NCBI GenBank assembly: GCA_965219925.1
Contig: OZ244795.1
Span: forward strand, 3,658,001 to 3,722,000
From: Bin87 sp965219925
GTDB taxonomy: Bacteria > Chloroflexota > Dehalococcoidia > Lucifugimonadales > UBA3495
DNA: 64,000 nucleotides
Direction of reading: 5' to 3'
Shown here: one piece after another, positions 1-8,514 of the stretch
How positions within the stretch are numbered: the stretch's first letter is position 1
How the letters are laid out: each line of letters starts with the position of its first letter
Position numbers and translations under genes: made by a program
The notes under the pieces: model-generated
What the model saw: the letters and a program-made list of their open reading frames with translations, nothing else
The model's database searches: none
Told to the model about the DNA's origin: nothing

Positions 1-1
1 G

Positions 2-676
2 ATGGTCATGCAGCTGCGCCGCTGGCTGCCGCAGCGCCCACTGGTGCTGGTGGGCGACAACAGCTACGCCGTGCTGGACCTGCTCCACTGCTGCCAATCC
101 CTCCGTGAACCCGTTACCCTCATTGCCAGACTACGTCTGGACGCCGCCCTGTATGGCGCCGCGCCAGCCCGTCAGCCGGGTCAGAACGGCCGCCCGCCGC
201 TGAAAGGCGCGCGGCGACCCTCGCTGAAAGTCCTCCTTGACCAGCCCCAGGTAATTTGGGCCAGTGTGGCCGTGGCCTGGTATGACGGCACCACCCGCAC
301 GGTGGAACTCACGTCGCAAACGGCGGTCTGGTACCGCTCCGGCAAGCCCCCGGTCCTCATCCGCTGGGTGCTGATCCGAGATCCCCAGGGCTCCTTCGCC
401 ACCCAGGCCTTGCTGTGCACCAACCCATCGGCGGACCCGACCCAGATCCTGGAATGGTTTGTCCTGCGCTGGCAACTGGAGGTCACCTTTCAGGAGGTGC
501 GGACCCACCTGGGCGTGGAAACCCAACGCCAGTGGTCCGACCTGGCCATCGCCCGCACCACGCCCGTCCTGCTGGGGCTCTTCTCCTGGACCGCCCTGGC
601 CGCTCACGGGTTGCAAAAACAGCACCCCATGACCCAGCGCCGAGCGGCCTGGTACCGTTCCCAGATAGATTTGTAA
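2..676 (+). pseudogene. IS4/IS701-like DDE transposase, fragment
   Basis: The frame is open from the window edge and encodes about 224 residues of a DDE transposase. The C-terminal part carries a W-x-L-x-V-x-F-x-E-x-R stretch followed by HLG and ETQRQWSD. This is the YREK-like region around the last acidic catalytic residue in IS4/IS701-type enzymes. The N-terminus lies outside the window. The protein stops soon after the WYRS motif, where the IS630 fragment begins, so the C-terminal tail is missing too. It is probably inactive in its present form. The exact IS family is uncertain. Confidence 0.6.
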
Positions 677-1356
677 GAATATGAGAAGGCAGCCATACTT
701 GGGTATGATCTTTCTGCGAGGAAGTGCCCAGCCATGGCTGCCATCAAGTATAAAGTCAAGCTGACTGAATCCGAACGCTCCCGTCTCAATGAGGTATCCC
801 GCCGAGGCAAACCGTCAGTCCGCACCGTCAAGCGGGCGCTGGCGCTGCTCAAAGCTGACGAAGGGCTTGGGGACCGTGAGATAGCCGATGTGCTGTTGAC
901 CAACGCCGCTACCGTTGCCAGAGCGCGGAAGCGGTACGTGGAGGAAGGACTTGAGGCCGCCATCAATGACCGACCGCGGCCGGGCCGGGAGCGCAAGCTG
1001 AACGGCAAGCAGGAAGCGCACCCGTATCGAGTACGGGGCAGGCTCTCAACACCCACCAGCCCGGCTCGCTCTACGAAGCATTTGAGCCATCCGAAGCCCG
1101 GCGCATCGCTAAACGGCAGGAGTTTCATTACACCCCCACTCATGGCAGCTGGCTGAATATGGCTGAGATCGAGTTGAGCGTCTTCAGCAGAGCGTGTCTG
1201 AACCGCCGTATCAGCGATGAGCCGGAGCTGCGGCGAGAGGTTGCGGCGCTCGAAAGCGAGCGCAACGAAGCAAAATCAGTCATAGACTGGCGGTTTTCCA
1301 CCCAAGATGCTCGCAGTAAGCTCCAACATATCTACCCTACAAAATCAGATTGAAAC
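661..1356 (+). mobile_element. IS630-family element, internally deleted
   Basis: A degenerate IS630 copy. Possible inverted ends are CAGATAGATTTGTAAGAA on the left and, read on the other strand, CAATCTGATTTTGTAGGG on the right. They match only partly, so the boundaries are approximate. The element sits between the IS4/IS701-like fragment and the stump of a zeta-toxin-like gene and probably truncated both. It is a different IS630 species from the complete copy at 59547-60751. Confidence 0.55.
734..1353 (+). pseudogene. IS630 transposase remnant lacking the catalytic core
   Basis: The first part (734-1019) encodes the N-terminal helix-turn-helix region ending in the RPRPGRERKLNGKQEAH motif typical of IS630 transposases. 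The last part (from about 1045, in a different frame) encodes the C-terminal region, starting LNTH and containing HGSWLNMAEIELSVF with the third catalytic acidic residue. The first two aspartates and roughly 170 residues between them are missing. Near position 1020-1040 the join contains a palindromic CCCGTATCGAGTACGGGG, a motif that recurs in intergenic repeats of this window. The remnant cannot be active. Confidence 0.85.
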
Positions 1357-1502
1357 GGATTCAGACCGGCGGCGAGGAGATCGGCGTTTATGAAGGTGGG
1401 GCATTCCGCCTCGTTGGGCAGAAGCTCCATAGCGAGGGTGGTTTTGCCGGCCCCATTGGGCCCGGCAATTGTGATGATTCTCTTCGCCGGGTTGTTTGTC
1501 AT
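1357..1502 (-). pseudogene. Zeta-toxin-like P-loop ATPase (COG4185-like), 5' stump
   Basis: On the minus strand an ATG at 1502 opens a frame that reads through a Walker A motif (AGPNGAGKTT) and on to FINADLLAAGLNPF. This is the expected start of the zeta-toxin/COG4185 predicted ATPase family. Only about 50 residues remain; the frame then runs into the right end of the degenerate IS630 and stops. Family members are usually near 190-200 residues, so this is a truncated relic. Whether the intact gene was a toxin cannot be judged from the stump. Confidence 0.6.
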
Positions 1503-1510
1503 ACTATCCC

Positions 1511-2713
1511 TTAAACCGCTCCCGCTTCGCGCAGCGCCGCCACTTCCGCGCCGCTATATCCCAGTAGCCCGGTCAGGACGGCTTCGGTATCCTGGCCCAG
1601 GGTTGGCGGCGGCACGAAGTTATCGGGGCTGCCGGTCTTGATGGGGTTGCCGGCGGTGCGGTAGGCGCCGGCAACTGGATGGTTGATTTCCACCACCATG
1701 TCGCGTAGCTGCACCTGCGGGTCGGCCAGGGCCTCGCCAATGTTGTTGACCGGGCCGCCGGGCACATCGTACTTCAGCAGCAGTTGCTCCCACTCGGGGC
1801 GCGGCTTTGTCATAAAGCCTGCGGTCAGGGCTTCTTCGAGCGCATCGCGGTTCTCGATGCGGGAGGGGGCAGTGGTGAAGCGTAGGTCTTCATCCATGCC
1901 CCGCAGCGCTTCGATTTCGCCGGCCATCATGCGCAGGGTCTTCATGGCGAATTCCTGGCTGGCGCAGTGAACCTGCACGTATTTGCCGTCGGAGCATTGG
2001 TAGGCGCCCACGGGCAGGTTGGACGGATGGCCGGAACCGATGGGCTGCGGCACCTCGCCGGACACGAGGTAGAACTGCCCCAGGTGGGCTTGCAGGGCAA
2101 TCTGAACGTCCAGCAGGGAGATGTCCAGGCGGCGCCCCTCGCCGGTGAACCCCCGCCCGTACAACGCGGAGGCGATGCTTAGGGCAGCCACGTAGCCGCC
2201 GACCATGTCGCCCACCGGAAAGCCCATGAACACCGGCGGCTGGCCGGGGTTGCCGGTGACGCTCATCCCGCCGCCCATGGCCTGCACGATGCCGTCGAAG
2301 CCGGGCCGCTCACGGTACGGCCCCTCTTGCCCGAAGGCCGACAGCGAGCAGGCGATGATGGACGGGTTGATTGCCTGCAACGATTCGAAGTCCAGTCCCA
2401 GGCGCTCCAGCACCGAAGGCCGGAATGCGTCGAACACCACGTCGGACACGGCTACGAGCCGGCGGCAGACTTCCCGGCCCTCCGGCGTTCGCAGGTCTAT
2501 GGTTACGCTCTTCTTGTTGCGGTTGAAGTTCAGGTAATAGGCGCTCTCGCCGCCGAGGAAGTGGGGGCCGATGCGCCGCGACATATCCCCCACGCCGGGC
2601 TGTTCGATCTTGATTATCTCAGCACCCAGGTCGCCCAGCGTCCGCGCCGCCACCGGCCCGGCGATAGCCTGCGACATTTCGAGGATGCGGACACCCTGCA
2701 ACGTAGGAGTCAT
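1511..2713 (-). CDS. CaiB/BaiF family CoA-transferase
   Basis: A 400-residue type III CoA-transferase that would move CoA between carboxylic acids in the cytoplasm. The N-terminus has the family hallmark V-R-I-L-E-M-S-Q-A-I-A-G-P followed by LGDLGAEIIKIEQP. RPGFDGIVQAMGG and GEGRRLDISLLD also fit the family; the last motif contains the expected catalytic aspartate. Length is normal. The gene is the last of a reverse-strand run: acyl-CoA dehydrogenase, MmgE/PrpD, then this gene after a 31-base gap. That suggests activation of the acid handled by its neighbours. The substrate cannot be inferred. Confidence 0.92.
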   Translation of the reverse strand: MTPTLQGVRILEMSQAIAGPVAARTLGDLGAEIIKIEQPGVGDMSRRIGPHFLGGESAYYLNFNRNKKSVTIDLRTPEGREVCRRLVAVSDVVFDAFRPSVLERLGLDFESLQAINPSIIACSLSAFGQEGPYRERPGFDGIVQAMGGGMSVTGNPGQPPVFMGFPVGDMVGGYVAALSIASALYGRGFTGEGRRLDISLLDVQIALQAHLGQFYLVSGEVPQPIGSGHPSNLPVGAYQCSDGKYVQVHCASQEFAMKTLRMMAGEIEALRGMDEDLRFTTAPSRIENRDALEEALTAGFMTKPRPEWEQLLLKYDVPGGPVNNIGEALADPQVQLRDMVVEINHPVAGAYRTAGNPIKTGSPDNFVPPPTLGQDTEAVLTGLLGYSGAEVAALREAGAV

Positions 2714-2744
2714 ATTCTCTTGCCCATCTTCACCGCTTGGTGGC

Positions 2745-4142
2745 CTATTCCGTGGACAGGAGGGCTGCCAGCTCTCGCACGTCCTCCATTTCGTCCAGCG
2801 ATTCTATGGCGGCGATGATTTGTTGCTGGCGTTCCGGGCTGATGACCGTTGCGGTAAGGACGGCGAACTTCTCTTTAATTTCGGCCCACGACAGGGCATT
2901 CTCCGGGTCGCCCTTGGGGTATCGGATGTCGCTGCGCAGGTGGCGTCCGTCGGCGGTGGAGACCTCAGCCCAGGCGCGAAACTCGCGGGGGAAGTGGGCG
3001 TCCAACTCCGGGTCGGTCACACATTTCACCCGCGGCAGGATGCGGCTTATCTCCGGGCGGTCAGGCACCCCGTCGGCGTATTCCTCCAGCGACGCGCGGC
3101 CATAGGCCAAGGCCACCGCCGCGCCGAAAGGCATGGAGAACTGCATATCCACGACTGTCTTGGGGTTGGCCTTGTCCTCTTCTGGAGACGCTACCAGCTT
3201 GAAACCGCCGCTGAGTACTCCGACGGTCACTTCCTCGACGTCATCGGCCTCTAGACCATGGGTGTTGCGGATGTCTATCAGGCAGTCTATGGGTCCCTGC
3301 TTGTAACGGCAGCAAGCATGGGGCTTGATTCCCGTGCGGGTAATCAGATATTCGTCTCCCAGGTCTTGCAGCACCAGCGACATGTCGGGGTTGCCGGAAT
3401 AGGCTTGCAGGAAGCCGTCGCGCCCCTCGAGGATGGTGGTGGGGCCGGTGTAGCCGGAGCGGGCCAGCAGGGCCGCCCAGGAACCGCTGTGCGACGCCCA
3501 GCCGGGATGGAATCGCTTGGTCCAGGCTCCCTGCGCCAGGTATTCCATGCTGCCGGCGGTCTGGCTGCCCGCGATGCCCAGGGCGTGGATGAAGTCGTCG
3601 CCCTGCAGCCCCAGCAGCCGCCCGGCCACCACCGCAGCGCCGAAAGCCCCGCAGGTGCCGGTGGGATGGAAGCCTCGCCCGTAATGCTCGGCAGGCTGCA
3701 ATGCGCGGCCCAGCCGCACGATGACGTCGTACCCCGCAACCACTGCGGCGATGAAGTCCTTGCCCGACACATGGGCCAGGTCGGCCATCGAAAGGGCGGT
3801 GGGAAAGGCCACCACGCCCGGATGCAGCGACGCCTCGTTGTTCACGTCGTCCATCTCTATGCTGTGAAAGGCGATGCCGTTGGCCATCGAAGCGTACTCC
3901 GGCAGCACTCGATAGGGCGTACCGACGACCACCGACGGCCCGGAGCGGTCCAGCCGCTGCAGCGCATCAACGACAGCGTGCGCCGAGCCGGTGGTGGAGC
4001 CGTTGAGCGTAACTGCGGCGAAGTCCAGGCACAGGTACTTGGCCCAGTCGATCACCTCCGGCGACAGATCCTCGTACTCGAGCGCCTGCGCGAAGCTGCC
4101 TAGGGCGCGGGTCATGCCGGTTTCGTTGTTGTTCTGAACCAT
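2745..4142 (-). CDS. MmgE/PrpD family protein
   Basis: A 465-residue member of the MmgE/PrpD family, which includes 2-methylcitrate dehydratase and cis-aconitate decarboxylase. Recognisable blocks are an N-terminal helical region (ALGSFAQALEYEDLSPEVIDWAK), the HPG and GFHPTGTCGAFGAA region, and the KPHACCRYKQGPIDCLI segment of the active-site face. The start has a GGAGG site about 9 bases upstream. It lies between an acyl-CoA dehydrogenase and a CoA-transferase on the same strand, so it probably hydrates or dehydrates an organic-acid intermediate. The specific reaction is unknown. No prpB/prpC neighbour is seen, so naming it prpD is not justified. Confidence 0.9.
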   Translation of the reverse strand: MVQNNNETGMTRALGSFAQALEYEDLSPEVIDWAKYLCLDFAAVTLNGSTTGSAHAVVDALQRLDRSGPSVVVGTPYRVLPEYASMANGIAFHSIEMDDVNNEASLHPGVVAFPTALSMADLAHVSGKDFIAAVVAGYDVIVRLGRALQPAEHYGRGFHPTGTCGAFGAAVVAGRLLGLQGDDFIHALGIAGSQTAGSMEYLAQGAWTKRFHPGWASHSGSWAALLARSGYTGPTTILEGRDGFLQAYSGNPDMSLVLQDLGDEYLITRTGIKPHACCRYKQGPIDCLIDIRNTHGLEADDVEEVTVGVLSGGFKLVASPEEDKANPKTVVDMQFSMPFGAAVALAYGRASLEEYADGVPDRPEISRILPRVKCVTDPELDAHFPREFRAWAEVSTADGRHLRSDIRYPKGDPENALSWAEIKEKFAVLTATVISPERQQQIIAAIESLDEMEDVRELAALLSTE

Positions 4143-4246
4143 GGCTGAGGACCTCCATCAAGTATTACAACGACGGTTCTCAAAATACTATTCGTCGTGC
4201 CCGACCAGTTCGAAATAGGGTAACATACTCGCCAAATCCGGCCCGC

Positions 4247-5470
4247 CTACAACCCCGACTCGTACAGGAAGTCGCCGGTGGGGTAGTTGTTGAGCAGATG
4301 GCGGGCGATGACCAGGCGCTGAATCTCGTTGGTTCCCTCGCCGATCATCATCAGCGGGGCGTCGCGGAAGTGGCGCTCCACCGTCAGGTCCTGGGTGTAG
4401 CCGTAGCCGCCGTGGATGCGCATGGCGTCGATGGCGACCTGCATACACATCTCGCTGGCGAACAGCTTGGCCATTCCTGCCTCCATGTCGGCGCGCCCGC
4501 CCCGGTCCTTCTTCTCGGCGGCGTGGAGCACCAGCAGGTGGGCCGCCTGTATCTGGGTCGCCATGTTGGCCAGCATTATCTGCACGCTCTGGTGTTCTCC
4601 GATGGGCTTGCCGAAGGTTTGGCGCTGCTTGGCGTATCGCGTGGATTCTTCTAGCGCGGCCCGCGCCACACCGAGGCAGCGGGCGGCAACATTGATGCGG
4701 CCCAGCTCCAGCCCACTCATTATCTGGTAGAACCCCTTGCCCTCCTCGCCGCTGACCAGATTCCCGCCGGATACGCGGTAGTCCTCGAAGGACAGCTCGC
4801 AGGTATCCACGCCCTTGTAGCCCAGCTTCGGTATGTCCCGCACCACGTTGAAGCCCGGCCCCTTCTCGGCGATGAAGATGCTGATGCCGCGCCGGGGCGG
4901 GTCGGCGTTCGGGTCGGTCTTGGCGACCAGGGCGAAGGTGTTGCCGTGGCGCCCGTTGGTAATCAGGCTCTTGGCCCCGTTTACCACGTATTCGTCGCCT
5001 TCGCGGACGGCGCGAGTCTCGATGGCCTGGACGTCGCTGCCCGCGTTGGGCTCGGTGATGCAGATGCCGCCACGCTTCTCGCCGGTCGCCATCAGGGGCA
5101 GGAATCGCTCCTTCTGCTCCAGTGTTCCGTGGGTCATGATCATGTAGGCCATGATGAGGTGGGAGTTCAGTATCCCGCTCAGGCTCATCCATCCCCGGCA
5201 GATTTCCTCGATGACCAGGGCGTAGGACGTGACATCCAGCTCAAGCCCGCCGTACTCTTCGGGGATCACCGCGCCGAACAAGCCCAGCTCCTTCATCCGC
5301 TCCACCAGCTCGAAGGGGTACTCGTCGGCGTGTTCCATTTTCTGGGCGACAGGTTGGACTTCCCTGCGGACAAACTCTCTGATTGCGGCGACCATGCCGC
5401 GCTGCGCTTCAGTCAATTGAGGCAAAACCGCTCCTGAAACCGGGCTGATTTCGTGGCGGCATTTTATCAC
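4247..5470 (-). CDS. Acyl-CoA dehydrogenase
   Basis: A 407-residue flavoprotein of the acyl-CoA dehydrogenase family, which introduces an alpha-beta double bond into acyl-CoA thioesters and passes electrons to an electron-transfer flavoprotein. It has the signatures GGICITEPNAGSDV, the YAKQRQTFGKPIGEHQ segment and the C-terminal IHGGYGYTQDLTVERHFRDA block. IGEGTNEIQRLVIAR follows, where the catalytic glutamate normally lies. The annotated start at 5470 gives an N-terminal extension; an internal start is possible. It is the first gene of the catabolic run with MmgE/PrpD and CaiB/BaiF. Confidence 0.93.
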   Translation of the reverse strand: MIKCRHEISPVSGAVLPQLTEAQRGMVAAIREFVRREVQPVAQKMEHADEYPFELVERMKELGLFGAVIPEEYGGLELDVTSYALVIEEICRGWMSLSGILNSHLIMAYMIMTHGTLEQKERFLPLMATGEKRGGICITEPNAGSDVQAIETRAVREGDEYVVNGAKSLITNGRHGNTFALVAKTDPNADPPRRGISIFIAEKGPGFNVVRDIPKLGYKGVDTCELSFEDYRVSGGNLVSGEEGKGFYQIMSGLELGRINVAARCLGVARAALEESTRYAKQRQTFGKPIGEHQSVQIMLANMATQIQAAHLLVLHAAEKKDRGGRADMEAGMAKLFASEMCMQVAIDAMRIHGGYGYTQDLTVERHFRDAPLMMIGEGTNEIQRLVIARHLLNNYPTGDFLYESGL

Positions 5471-5626
5471 GCGCCGGGCGCAGCCGAGTTTGACACCTCA
5501 AGGGCGGCGCACTAAACTCGCCTGTAACCGCGTTGCCTGACAATCATCGGCGAGTGTTTTATTATGAAATGATGGCAGCCGCGTCCGCTTTCGCTTCCCA
5601 AATGCTCAATATAGTGAGGTATCGCA

Positions 5627-6085
5627 ATGCCGGACAAGCCAGAATACATAGACCTGCTCAACGACATTCGCCTGCAGGAGCACCGGGCTGGAGTCTTCCT
5701 CAAGGCGTGGGCCGATAAGACCGAGCATCCGGGGCTGAAGGGCTGCCTTTCTCTGGTAGCCGAGCGCGAGACCAGCCACGGGGACATCTTCGACCGGCGC
5801 ATTCGTGAGTTGGGCGGCGCCCCCGAGGACAAGGACGACGCCATGTTTGCCGAGCGGCTGCGCGTGGCCGGTTCGGAAATGACCGACAAGGAAAAGATCG
5901 TCTGGATGCGCGAAGCCCAAACTCGTGTAACCCTGCCCACTGTGCGCCAGCGCTATGAGGCTGCCTCAGTTGATGAGTCTGTCGACCAGCTGACACGTTC
6001 TCTGATCAAGTGGTTCACCGAGGTGGAGGACGACTCCGGCGCCTCCATGCGGGCGGTGTACGCCGAGATCGAGCGGGAGGACTAA
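5627..6085 (+). CDS. Ferritin-like domain protein
   Basis: A 152-residue, mostly helical protein. The spacing of acidic and histidine residues (LLNDIRLQEHRAGVF near residue 12, LVAERETSHGDIF near residue 44) resembles the E...ExxH pattern of ferritin-like four-helix bundles. It might bind a di-iron centre, but the second pair of ligands is not clear to me. The gene ends 4 bases before the next start on the same strand, so it is probably co-transcribed with the luciferase-like monooxygenase. Function is unknown. Confidence 0.6.
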   Translation: MPDKPEYIDLLNDIRLQEHRAGVFLKAWADKTEHPGLKGCLSLVAERETSHGDIFDRRIRELGGAPEDKDDAMFAERLRVAGSEMTDKEKIVWMREAQTRVTLPTVRQRYEAASVDESVDQLTRSLIKWFTEVEDDSGASMRAVYAEIERED

Positions 6086-6089
6086 CCGG

Positions 6090-7202
6090 ATGAAATTCGG
6101 AGCCTTCTTCGTGGGCCAGCGCCCCCTGCTGCACGAACAATACGCCGACGAGAGCAAGATCAATCCCAACCCGGTCAGCCGCACCGACGTCGAGGTCTAC
6201 GAGGACATTCTGCGCGGCGCGGAATTGTCGGAGGAACTGGGCTTCGACTCGGTGTGGATTGCCGAGCACGCTTTCAGCGAACACAGCATCATCAGCTCGC
6301 CCCACAGCCTGCTGGCCGCCATCGCCGCCAAGACCAAGCGGGTCAAGGTGGGCGTGGCCTGCACCATAGTGCCGTGGCACGCTCCACTGCGGCTGGCGCA
6401 GGACCTGGCCACACTGGACATTATCAGCCAGGGACGCCTGATTGTCGGGGCCGGCCGCGGCTACCAGAAGCGGGAGTTCGACATCTATGGCCTGGACATC
6501 GCCGAATCCCGCGACCGTTTCATCGAGGGCATGGACATCGCTGTCAGGTCGTGGACGGAGGACACCTTCTCCTACGACGGCGACTATTTCAGCTTCCCGG
6601 AAGTGCGGGTTATTCCCAAGCCGGTGCAGCAGCCGCATCCGCCCATATTTATGGCGGTCACTCACAGCCCGGAATCGGTAGAGATTGCCGTCCGCAACCG
6701 TTGGGGGTTGTTCACCGTGGGCAGCAGTTTCTTCCCTGCTTCGCCGGACTCTGACCAGAACCTGATTAACCTCTACCGCCGGCGGATGCTGGAAGAGGGG
6801 ACGGCGCCCGATGACATCGAGGTCGCCGCCGTCCGCAACGTTTATGTGGCTCCCACCGACGAGGAAGCCATCGAACTGCTCGTGCCGCGCCTGCAATGGG
6901 CTGGCGACATGGGGGACTTCCTGCGCCGCCCGCTCTCCGACGTTGTGCGGGCCTCAGGGGTGCGTGGCTATGAGCACTACATCCAAGACCCCTTTATCGA
7001 GCCGGATCTGGTGGCCGAGCGGGGCAAGGAAGGCATGGCAGCCATCGGCAGCCCCGAGAAGGTCACGGCAGCCATCAAGGAACTGGAAGAGAACCACGTC
7101 ACCCACTTCATCAGCTACCTGGACGCCGGGGGCCTGTCCTACGACCACGTGTCCAGCTCGCTGCAACTGTTCGCAGAAAAAGTGATGCCCAACTTCCGCT
7201 AA
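6090..7202 (+). CDS. LLM-class flavin-dependent oxidoreductase
   Basis: A 370-residue luciferase-like (bacterial luciferase/F420) TIM-barrel oxidoreductase. Family features seen are MKFGAFFVG at the first strand, SVWIAEHAFSEHS, the ISQGRLIVGAGRGYQKREFDIYGLD block that lines the flavin site, and the C-terminal GSPEKVTAAIKEL segment. Such enzymes use reduced flavin or F420 for monooxygenation of small organic compounds. The substrate is unknown. It begins 4 bases after the ferritin-like gene, which suggests translation from one transcript. Confidence 0.93.
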   Translation: MKFGAFFVGQRPLLHEQYADESKINPNPVSRTDVEVYEDILRGAELSEELGFDSVWIAEHAFSEHSIISSPHSLLAAIAAKTKRVKVGVACTIVPWHAPLRLAQDLATLDIISQGRLIVGAGRGYQKREFDIYGLDIAESRDRFIEGMDIAVRSWTEDTFSYDGDYFSFPEVRVIPKPVQQPHPPIFMAVTHSPESVEIAVRNRWGLFTVGSSFFPASPDSDQNLINLYRRRMLEEGTAPDDIEVAAVRNVYVAPTDEEAIELLVPRLQWAGDMGDFLRRPLSDVVRASGVRGYEHYIQDPFIEPDLVAERGKEGMAAIGSPEKVTAAIKELEENHVTHFISYLDAGGLSYDHVSSSLQLFAEKVMPNFR

Positions 7203-7254
7203 GCCCCAATCCGCCGAAAAGATAAGTGTCGCGGCGTGCTGAAGGGGTAAGAAA

Positions 7255-7317
7255 GTGCTCCTGTGCTTCGGGGATAATGGTTTCGGAAACACAAAACCGA
7301 CCTCAGGCCAGGAGCAC
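7255..7317. ncRNA. Candidate IS110 bridge-RNA stem-loop
   Basis: GTGCTCCTG at 7255-7263 pairs perfectly with CAGGAGCAC at 7309-7317. Inside it, GTTT-CGG-AAAC can form a smaller hairpin. IS110-family recombinases use a structured RNA encoded in a non-coding end of the element, and this stem lies in the transposase-distal non-coding region. Alternatively it could be a bidirectional terminator between the transposase and the flavin monooxygenase gene, although no T tract follows. This call rests on position and pairing only. Confidence 0.35.
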
Positions 7318-7339
7318 CCGATAGCAACTGTCTTGAAAG

Positions 7340-8302
7340 TCAACAGGAATGAGCGACGACTGGCTGAGTCATATCGCACCACGGAGAGCCATGATTGAGC
7401 ATGGTGTTGAGTATAACCAGCAGTTTGCGCATGGACGCGACGAGCGCCACCTTTTTCGGCTTACCAGCTGCCAGCAGCCTCTGGTAGAAGTCCCGAATAG
7501 CAGGGATGTGGCGGCTGGCTAGCAACGCTCCCATGTAGAGGACGGCCCGCACTCGGGAGCGTTCACCCCAGACGGCGCGTTTGCCCCGCAGGGTGCCGCT
7601 GTCGCGGTTGTAGGGAGCCACGCCGACCAGGGCAGCAATCTGCTTGCGATCCAGCGTGCCCAATTCCGGCGGATGCGCCAGCAAGGTCAGCGATAGCTGC
7701 GGGCCCACTCCGGGAACCGTGCGGAGCAGGTCATCCTTCTCACGCCACACTGGACTCCGGCGCAAAGTCTGACGTAGCCCCTTATCCAAGTCGCTCAACC
7801 CTTGTTCCAACCACGCGATGTGGGCTTCAATGCGGGGACTAACGGCGCCGCTGGCGGTGCCCAGCCGGTTCTTCTCGGAGACCAGCATGGTCATCACCTG
7901 GTGCCTGTGGGCAGTCAGCGAGTTGAGGACCTGGGTCTCGGCGTCCTTGAGGGGGCGCACCTCAGGACGGACCGCGTCGGCGAAATGGGCCAGGACCCCC
8001 GCGTCCAGAGTGTCGGTCTTGGCCAGCGTTCCGGTGCCCTTGGCGAAGTCCCTGACCTGGCGTGGGTTGACCACCACCACCGGCAGTGCCGCAGCGGCCA
8101 GGGCGGCCACCAAGGGCAGCTCCAAGCCGCCCGTAGCCTCCAGCAACACCAAGGCAGGCTCCAAGTCCACTATCTGGGGGATCAGTTCCTCAATTCCGGT
8201 CTCATCGTAGGGCAGGACCCATCGCTTCCCCGTAGGCCGGACAGCAACGTCCAACCGCGCCTTTGAGACATCAATGCCTGCGAACCTCGGTTCTCCTCCC
8301 AT
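7340..8302 (-). CDS. IS110 family transposase
   Basis: A 320-residue IS110 recombinase. The N-terminal RuvC-like DEDD domain shows GIDVSKARLDVAV (first Asp), LLEATGG (Glu) and KTDTLDAGVLAHF (last acidic pair). The C-terminal Tnp20 domain shows VPGVGPQLSLTLL and NRDSGTLRGKRAVWG with the expected catalytic serine. The gene looks intact and of normal length. The start follows a strong AGGAGGTAAG ribosome site that is itself tandemly duplicated in the preceding 20 bases. Confidence 0.93.
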   Translation of the reverse strand: MGGEPRFAGIDVSKARLDVAVRPTGKRWVLPYDETGIEELIPQIVDLEPALVLLEATGGLELPLVAALAAAALPVVVVNPRQVRDFAKGTGTLAKTDTLDAGVLAHFADAVRPEVRPLKDAETQVLNSLTAHRHQVMTMLVSEKNRLGTASGAVSPRIEAHIAWLEQGLSDLDKGLRQTLRRSPVWREKDDLLRTVPGVGPQLSLTLLAHPPELGTLDRKQIAALVGVAPYNRDSGTLRGKRAVWGERSRVRAVLYMGALLASRHIPAIRDFYQRLLAAGKPKKVALVASMRKLLVILNTMLNHGSPWCDMTQPVVAHSC

Positions 8303-8375
8303 CTTACCTCCTGCTTACCTCCTGTTTCAGTGTTGACCCTTCCTTGCCGATGCGGGCCGATTGGCCCAGGCAACT

Positions 8376-8514
8376 GTCCGGGCTCCACCTTGATCACCCG
8401 CGCCCCCAGCGAAGCCAAAAGCTTGCCGCAATACGGCCCGGCGATCAGCGACGCAACCTCCAGCACCCGCAGGTTGGGCAGCGCGGTGGGTTGAGGTGTA
8501 TCAGTGGTGGTCAT
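8376..8514 (-). pseudogene. CaiB/BaiF CoA-transferase, 5' fragment cut by IS110
   Basis: From the ATG at 8514 the frame encodes LPNLRVLEVASLIAGPYCGKLL followed by LGARVIKVEP, the classic first 45 residues of a CaiB/BaiF CoA-transferase. After KVEP the similarity stops and the frame runs into the IS110 element. I found no remaining C-terminal part beyond the IS110, so the rest was deleted. The ATG overlaps the TGA of the upstream Uma2 gene by 4 bases, so the two genes were translationally coupled. Confidence 0.8.

Larger units (their letters stand above)
7230..8370 (-). mobile_element. IS110-family insertion element
   Basis: The element carries one transposase gene (7340-8302) and non-coding flanks. 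Its outer edges are approximate because IS110 elements lack terminal inverted repeats. It has inserted into a CaiB/BaiF gene; only the first 46 or so codons of that gene remain, upstream of 8376 on the minus strand. The non-coding flank downstream of the transposase (7203-7339) is longer than the upstream flank and holds a long stem-loop. IS1111-type elements place their recombination RNA in that position. Confidence 0.7.

Noticed and set aside
2745..4142. Naming this gene prpD
   Set aside because: The family includes several activities and no prpB or prpC is present, so the specific name is not supported.
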